NCBI GenBank assembly: GCA_021816885.1
Contig: JAKAWS010000001.1
Span: 34,004 to 98,003, forward strand
DNA from: Microcaldota archaeon
Lineage (GTDB): Archaea > Micrarchaeota > Micrarchaeia > Micrarchaeales > Micrarchaeaceae
Length of the DNA stretch: 64,000 bases
Direction: 5' to 3'
Made by a program: the position numbers and the translations under genes. The notes beneath the pieces were generated by a model, which did not search any database, was not told the origin of the DNA, and saw nothing but the letters and a program-made list of their open reading frames with translations. Of this stretch, positions 60,985 to 64,000 are shown in pieces. Positions within the stretch are counted from its first letter, which is position 1; each line of letters begins with the position of its first letter.

Positions 60985-61182
60985 ATGATGATTCCGGTAA
61001 GGTGTTTTACGTGCGGTGCTGTGATAGCCAACAAATGGGAGGAATACGACAGGCGCGTCAATAAGGAGCATGAGAGTCCCGAGAAGGTATTCGAGGAGCT
61101 TGGTGTAAAGAGATACTGCTGCAGGAGGATGCTGCTCAGCAATATAGAGCTCATAGACGAGTTCTTGGCAAGCGGAAGGTAA
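60985..61182 (+). CDS. rpoN: RNA polymerase subunit N
   Basis: 65-residue Rpb10 homologue. The zinc site is CFTCG near the start and the CC pair in [18 protein letters not shown] and [16 protein letters not shown] are invariant. ATG-ATG start. Confidence 0.97.
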   Translation: MMIPVRCFTCGAVIANKWEEYDRRVNKEHESPEKVFEELGVKRYCCRRMLLSNIELIDEFLASGR

Positions 61183-61192
61183 GGAGGTAAGG

Positions 61193-61204
61193 TTATTATA
61201 TTTG
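61193..61204 (+). promoter_or_regulatory. TATA box for tRNA-Pro(GGG)
   Basis: ttattatatttg is about 25-30 bases before the tRNA 5' end at 61227, so this tRNA has its own promoter inside the ribosomal cluster; uS2 could be cotranscribed with it. Confidence 0.5.
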
Positions 61205-61226
61205 CTGTATGGAGAATTTAAACTAT

Positions 61227-61332
61227 GGGGCCGTCTGCTAGCTTGGTAGGCTACCGGCTTGGGGTGCTGGCGACCCGAGTTTTCTTTATACGGGAATTCA
61301 AAAGTAAACCGCTGAAAATCTCGGCGGCCCCA
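61227..61332 (+). tRNA. tRNA-Pro (anticodon GGG) with an intron in the T loop
   Basis: Acceptor GGGGCCG/CGGCCCC, discriminator A; anticodon stem CCGGC/GCTGG around TTGGGGT. The T stem is CCGAG (61275-61279) and CTCGG (61320-61324), but 40 bases separate them instead of 7: a noncontinuous T loop with a ~33-nt intron. The exact cut sites are not certain. TTTTC/GAAAA extends the stem before further pairing CGG/CCG. CCA not encoded. uS2 starts 2 bases after the tRNA. Confidence 0.9.
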
Positions 61333-61334
61333 TA

Positions 61335-62063
61335 ATGGTGTTAACGATGGAAGAAGAATTGTTGATAAATCCGAACGATTACCTTAAGGCAGGCATACAC
61401 ATAGCGACAAAGGTAAAGAGCGCAGGAATGGCGAAGTTCATAATGAAGGTAAGAGAGGATGGCTTATACCTTCTTGACATAAAATCCATAGATTCCAGAA
61501 TAAGAGTCGCAGGAGCTATGATATCAAGGTATGAGGCAAGAGATGTGGTGGTCACAGCATCTAGGCTTTATGCGATAACCGCCGCGAAGAGGTTTGCAGA
61601 GGTGATAGATGCGAAATTTATACCCGGAAGAGTCACGCCTGGTATTTTCACGAACCCCTACAAGGAAGGCTTCTCAGAGATAAAGCTATTGGTCATAAGC
61701 GACTCGAGGAATGAAAAACAGGGAATAAAGGAGGCGAGCACAGTCAATGTTCCGATAATAGCGCTGAATGATACCGATAACATAACAAAATACCTGGATC
61801 TGATAATACCTGTAAACAACAGGGGGAGAAGGGCACTGGCTTATACGTATTATCTGCTTGCCCGCGAAGTCCTCAAGAACAGAGGTACAATAAAGAGCTA
61901 CGATGAATTCAAGTATACTCCTGAAGACTTCGAGATAAAGATAGAAGGCAAGGAGGCAAAGCGCGAACATAGTTATGAGGCTGCGCCAGAAAGCCCAGAA
62001 CCCAAAGAGCAATTGGAAGTGGCCGCAAAGGAAGGCTCAGAGGCTAAGATAGAAAATGCTTGA
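61335..62063 (+). CDS. rps2: Ribosomal protein uS2
   Basis: 242 residues. KAGIHIATKVKSAGMAKFIMKVREDGLYLLDI and the later RFIPGRVTPGIFTNP-like VIDAKFIPGRVTPGIFTNP and PIIALNDTDN match archaeal uS2. A Glu/Lys/Ala-rich tail of about 40 residues follows the core. Start ATG 61335 or the ATG five codons in (61347). If tRNA-Pro is excised by RNase Z the remaining uS2 mRNA would have almost no leader. Overlaps the opposite lipid gene by 27 bases. Confidence 0.95.
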   Translation: MVLTMEEELLINPNDYLKAGIHIATKVKSAGMAKFIMKVREDGLYLLDIKSIDSRIRVAGAMISRYEARDVVVTASRLYAITAAKRFAEVIDAKFIPGRVTPGIFTNPYKEGFSEIKLLVISDSRNEKQGIKEASTVNVPIIALNDTDNITKYLDLIIPVNNRGRRALAYTYYLLAREVLKNRGTIKSYDEFKYTPEDFEIKIEGKEAKREHSYEAAPESPEPKEQLEVAAKEGSEAKIENA

Positions 62064-62948
62064 CGCTATGAATATCAGGGTGGCTGCTGCCATTGCGGCC
62101 AGACTGAGATTTCTTGAAAGTCCGTAGTGCTTCTTGGCATTCTTTGTGAAGTATATGCGCATATTGTACACAAGGACTATATCAACAATCGCCATCGGGA
62201 TAAGATACAACGCGTTGCCCTTGAAAGGCAACATGAAGAAGAACATGAATAAGCTTAAGAATATGGATACGGTATAAAGCGCGGCCGATATCAGGTTTGC
62301 ACCTTTCTCTCCGAAGTAGTGGACTATATTCCTTATCTTTCGGACTCCTTTGTCGCCTTCCGCGTCCCGCACCATGCCATGTATCTCTCTTCCAAAGCCG
62401 CTCAGAAAAACGATAATGCTTATCAGCAGTATGTTTGGGTTGAGGATGCTTGTTATTATGTAGTTTCCATATATGAAAGGTATTGCCATGCTGAATGCGA
62501 TGTATGCATTGCCGATGATTACAACCTCCTTTAGCTTATAACTATAGAAATAGGCAGCCCCGGCGAATATCAGGGTTATGATGAAAACATATGGGTTTAT
62601 CAGCGCGCTTGCAATTATGCCTAAGACTGTAGTGACAAGATAAACGCACACTGCTTCTGCCTTTGTGAAGGTATGGTCCACGAGCGGCCTATTCAAGAAT
62701 CCATTTTTCCTATCCACCTCCACATCGAAATAATCGTTTATGGCGAAGGCGCCCATGCTTACCAATATTGGCGGGAGCAGGGCCAGCACAAACAGAGGCA
62801 GGGTTATCTTAAATCCTAGGATTATCTCGGCTGCAATGACTGCGAATGCAAGCATCACGCTGTGTTCTGCCCTAGTGAGCTTGATAAAGCCAGATATGCG
62901 GTTTTTATGCGGGTGCTTCAAATCTATCCCGGAATGGCAATCTTCCAA
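62037..62948 (-). CDS. UbiA prenyltransferase, probable digeranylgeranylglyceryl phosphate synthase
   Basis: Adds the second geranylgeranyl chain to glycerol-1-phosphate in archaeal membrane lipid making. 303 residues with nine or so helices. The two Asp-rich motifs are INDYFDVEVDRKNGFLNRPL (residues ~68-87) and GREIHGMVRDAEGDKG. N-terminal ~15 residues form a soluble lead. Works downstream of the mevalonate genes at 55.6-57.5 kb. Confidence 0.9.
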   Translation of the reverse strand: MEDCHSGIDLKHPHKNRISGFIKLTRAEHSVMLAFAVIAAEIILGFKITLPLFVLALLPPILVSMGAFAINDYFDVEVDRKNGFLNRPLVDHTFTKAEAVCVYLVTTVLGIIASALINPYVFIITLIFAGAAYFYSYKLKEVVIIGNAYIAFSMAIPFIYGNYIITSILNPNILLISIIVFLSGFGREIHGMVRDAEGDKGVRKIRNIVHYFGEKGANLISAALYTVSIFLSLFMFFFMLPFKGNALYLIPMAIVDIVLVYNMRIYFTKNAKKHYGLSRNLSLAAMAAATLIFIASSIFYLSL

Positions 62949-63016
62949 CCAAAGGTGTGCATGCCGATAAAGGAATCTTCAAGAAGATTAATAAACATTG
63001 ATTTGTTAATAAAATT

Positions 63017-64000
63017 ATGCGCAGAGGCAGGAAGATAAAACACAGACCGGCACAGACGGCGCTGGAGTTCGTGACGACTTACGGGTGGGCGATACTCATC
63101 ATCGCGATAGTCATTGCGCTGCTTGCCGTATATGCAGGGCCGAGAGTAAACGCTTCAAAGATCCCATTCCAATGTAACATAAAGCCCGGAATACCGTGCA
63201 CAGGGGCAACCCTGTTGGGCTACAACGCGAGCGCAGGAGGGCTCAGGTATTTCATCTCGATAACAAACAATCTTGGAGTTCCAATCGAGTTCAGAGCCGT
63301 TCCGATAAGCATAAGTGTTTTTAACATAGGATCCTCCGGCACATCAACGCACACAGGGACTTGCAGGCCGTCGATTCTTTATGCGGGAGGGATAGCGATA
63401 TGCAATGTCACGATCCCAGGAAGCATGGAGCCGTCCGTAGGCTCTGACATAAGGGTAAATTTCAACATATCCTATTCGATATGCCAAAACAATGTGTGCA
63501 CCGGAAATTATATAGCTACAGGACAATCACTGCAGGAGTTGAGCACTGCAAATATTTCCTTTGACACACTTACCCTTGATACATCTCCGACGACAGGGGG
63601 CAACATATATATGCAGGGAGTAAAATACTCAAACGGGGACACTATCCTTCTAAATAAGGGGAATTACATAGTATATGCTTCACCTGATTATGGCTATACA
63701 TTTACGGGGTGGACCGTAAGCGGAGGGACGCTTAGCTCGAATGCTTTAGAGGAATCCACAATATCGTTAACCGGAAATGCGATATTGACAGCCAGCTTTG
63801 CGAAAGGCGCACCATCCACCATACCGATATTTACCACGATATCGACTGTCGGCACGACAACTTCATTAGCGTCTTCATCATCTTCCACTACACTAGTTTC
63901 ATCATCTTCCACTACACTAGTTTCATCATCTTCCACTACACTAGTTTCATCATCTTCCACTACACTAGTTTCATCATCTTCCACTACACTAGTTTCATCA
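63017..64000 (+). CDS. Pilin-like class III signal peptide surface protein, runs off the window
   Basis: Starts MRRGRKIKHRPAQTALEF; AQTALEFVTTYGWAILIIA is the class III signal sequence that prepilin peptidase cuts. Outside part: an Ig-like region with paired cysteines (Cys in FQC, IPC, GTC, IAIC, SIC, NNVC), then a segment around GYTFTGWTVSGGTLS... LTASFAK, like the bacterial/InlB repeat domain. The C-terminal visible stretch is Ser/Thr-rich and made of an 8-residue unit (SSSSTTLV) repeated five times and continuing. Probably a cell-surface or pilus adhesin with a glycosylated stalk. No stop is in the window. Confidence 0.88.
   Translation, partial: MRRGRKIKHRPAQTALEFVTTYGWAILIIAIVIALLAVYAGPRVNASKIPFQCNIKPGIPCTGATLLGYNASAGGLRYFISITNNLGVPIEFRAVPISISVFNIGSSGTSTHTGTCRPSILYAGGIAICNVTIPGSMEPSVGSDIRVNFNISYSICQNNVCTGNYIATGQSLQELSTANISFDTLTLDTSPTTGGNIYMQGVKYSNGDTILLNKGNYIVYASPDYGYTFTGWTVSGGTLSSNALEESTISLTGNAILTASFAKGAPSTIPIFTTISTVGTTTSLASSSSSTTLVSSSSTTLVSSSSTTLVSSSSTTLVSSSSTTLVSS
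63875..64000 (+). repeat. 24-bp tandem repeats encoding SSSSTTLV
   Basis: Unit tcatcatcttccactacact plus agtt, five full copies from 63875 to 63994 and a partial sixth at the edge. Copies are identical base for base. Unit length 24 keeps the reading frame, so copy number may change without breaking the gene. Confidence 0.95.

Noticed and set aside
63694..63984. Minus-strand acidic frame with repeated DDETSVVE
   Set aside because: Antisense shadow of the 24-bp tandem repeats in the pilin-like gene.

Overview
The window is archaeal chromosome. The evidence is EF-2 with a diphthamide site, single-gene RNA polymerase subunits D and N, ribosomal proteins uL30, uL15, eL18, uL13, uS9 and uS2 in archaeal order, a clamp-loader (RFC) small subunit, EndoQ, a UbiA-type archaeal lipid synthase, the mevalonate enzyme plus isopentenyl phosphate kinase pair, intron-bearing tRNA genes, RtcB, TATA-box promoters and many leaderless or TTG/GTG starts. 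Genes are tightly packed, with several overlapping 3' ends and tRNAs touching stop codons. With the class III signal peptide surface protein and the general gene style this suits a small-genome DPANN archaeon, most likely a Micrarchaeota (ARMAN-2-like) relative; that assignment is an inference from gene content only.

Layout. 1-12 kb: end of EF-2, M13 metallopeptidase, HAD phosphatase, MscS channel, two MFS transporters, a membrane-tethered HTH protein, two divergent sugar-phosphate nucleotidyltransferases (one fused to a ribbon-helix-helix domain, one to a cupin), an exported L,D-transpeptidase-like protein and a class II aldolase relative. 12-20 kb: AT-rich deaminase, tRNA-Val, aminotransferase, Dph6 (which finishes the diphthamide on EF-2), a two-gene 2-oxoacid:ferredoxin oxidoreductase, endonuclease III and EndoQ. 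20-34 kb: AhpC, uL30-uL15 followed by a glycosyltransferase instead of secY, a beta-CASP RNase, tRNA-Ala, a gene-poor 340 bp with a candidate small RNA, Nudix, AspRS, Hsp20-like protein, Memo, Bcp, RFC small subunit, tRNA-Pro and a frameshifted CYTH pseudogene. 34-42 kb: aldehyde dehydrogenase and the suf operon (sufB, sufD, HTH regulator, sufC, sufS, sufU).

41.8-49.3 kb is the most notable region: nine closely spaced or overlapping genes behind a perfect palindrome. They encode a VirB2-like two-helix pilin candidate, a VirB6/CedA-like polytopic protein, what looks like a VirB4 split into an N-terminal membrane-domain protein and a separate ATPase, four small or unknown (mostly membrane) proteins, and a second large HerA/VirB4-type ATPase. 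I read this as a conjugation-like (type IV secretion or Ced/Ted-like DNA transfer) machine of unusual composition; the member proteins are too divergent to name with certainty.

49-64 kb: a tiny acidic protein, ZIP transporter, RtcB ligase, DUF4382-like secreted protein, flippase, isopentenyl phosphate kinase with a mevalonate-type decarboxylase, ThpR, the rpoD-tRNA-Leu-eL18-uL13-uS9-rpoN-tRNA-Pro-uS2 cluster, the UbiA lipid synthase, and the start of a pilin-like surface protein ending in 24-bp tandem repeats that run off the window.
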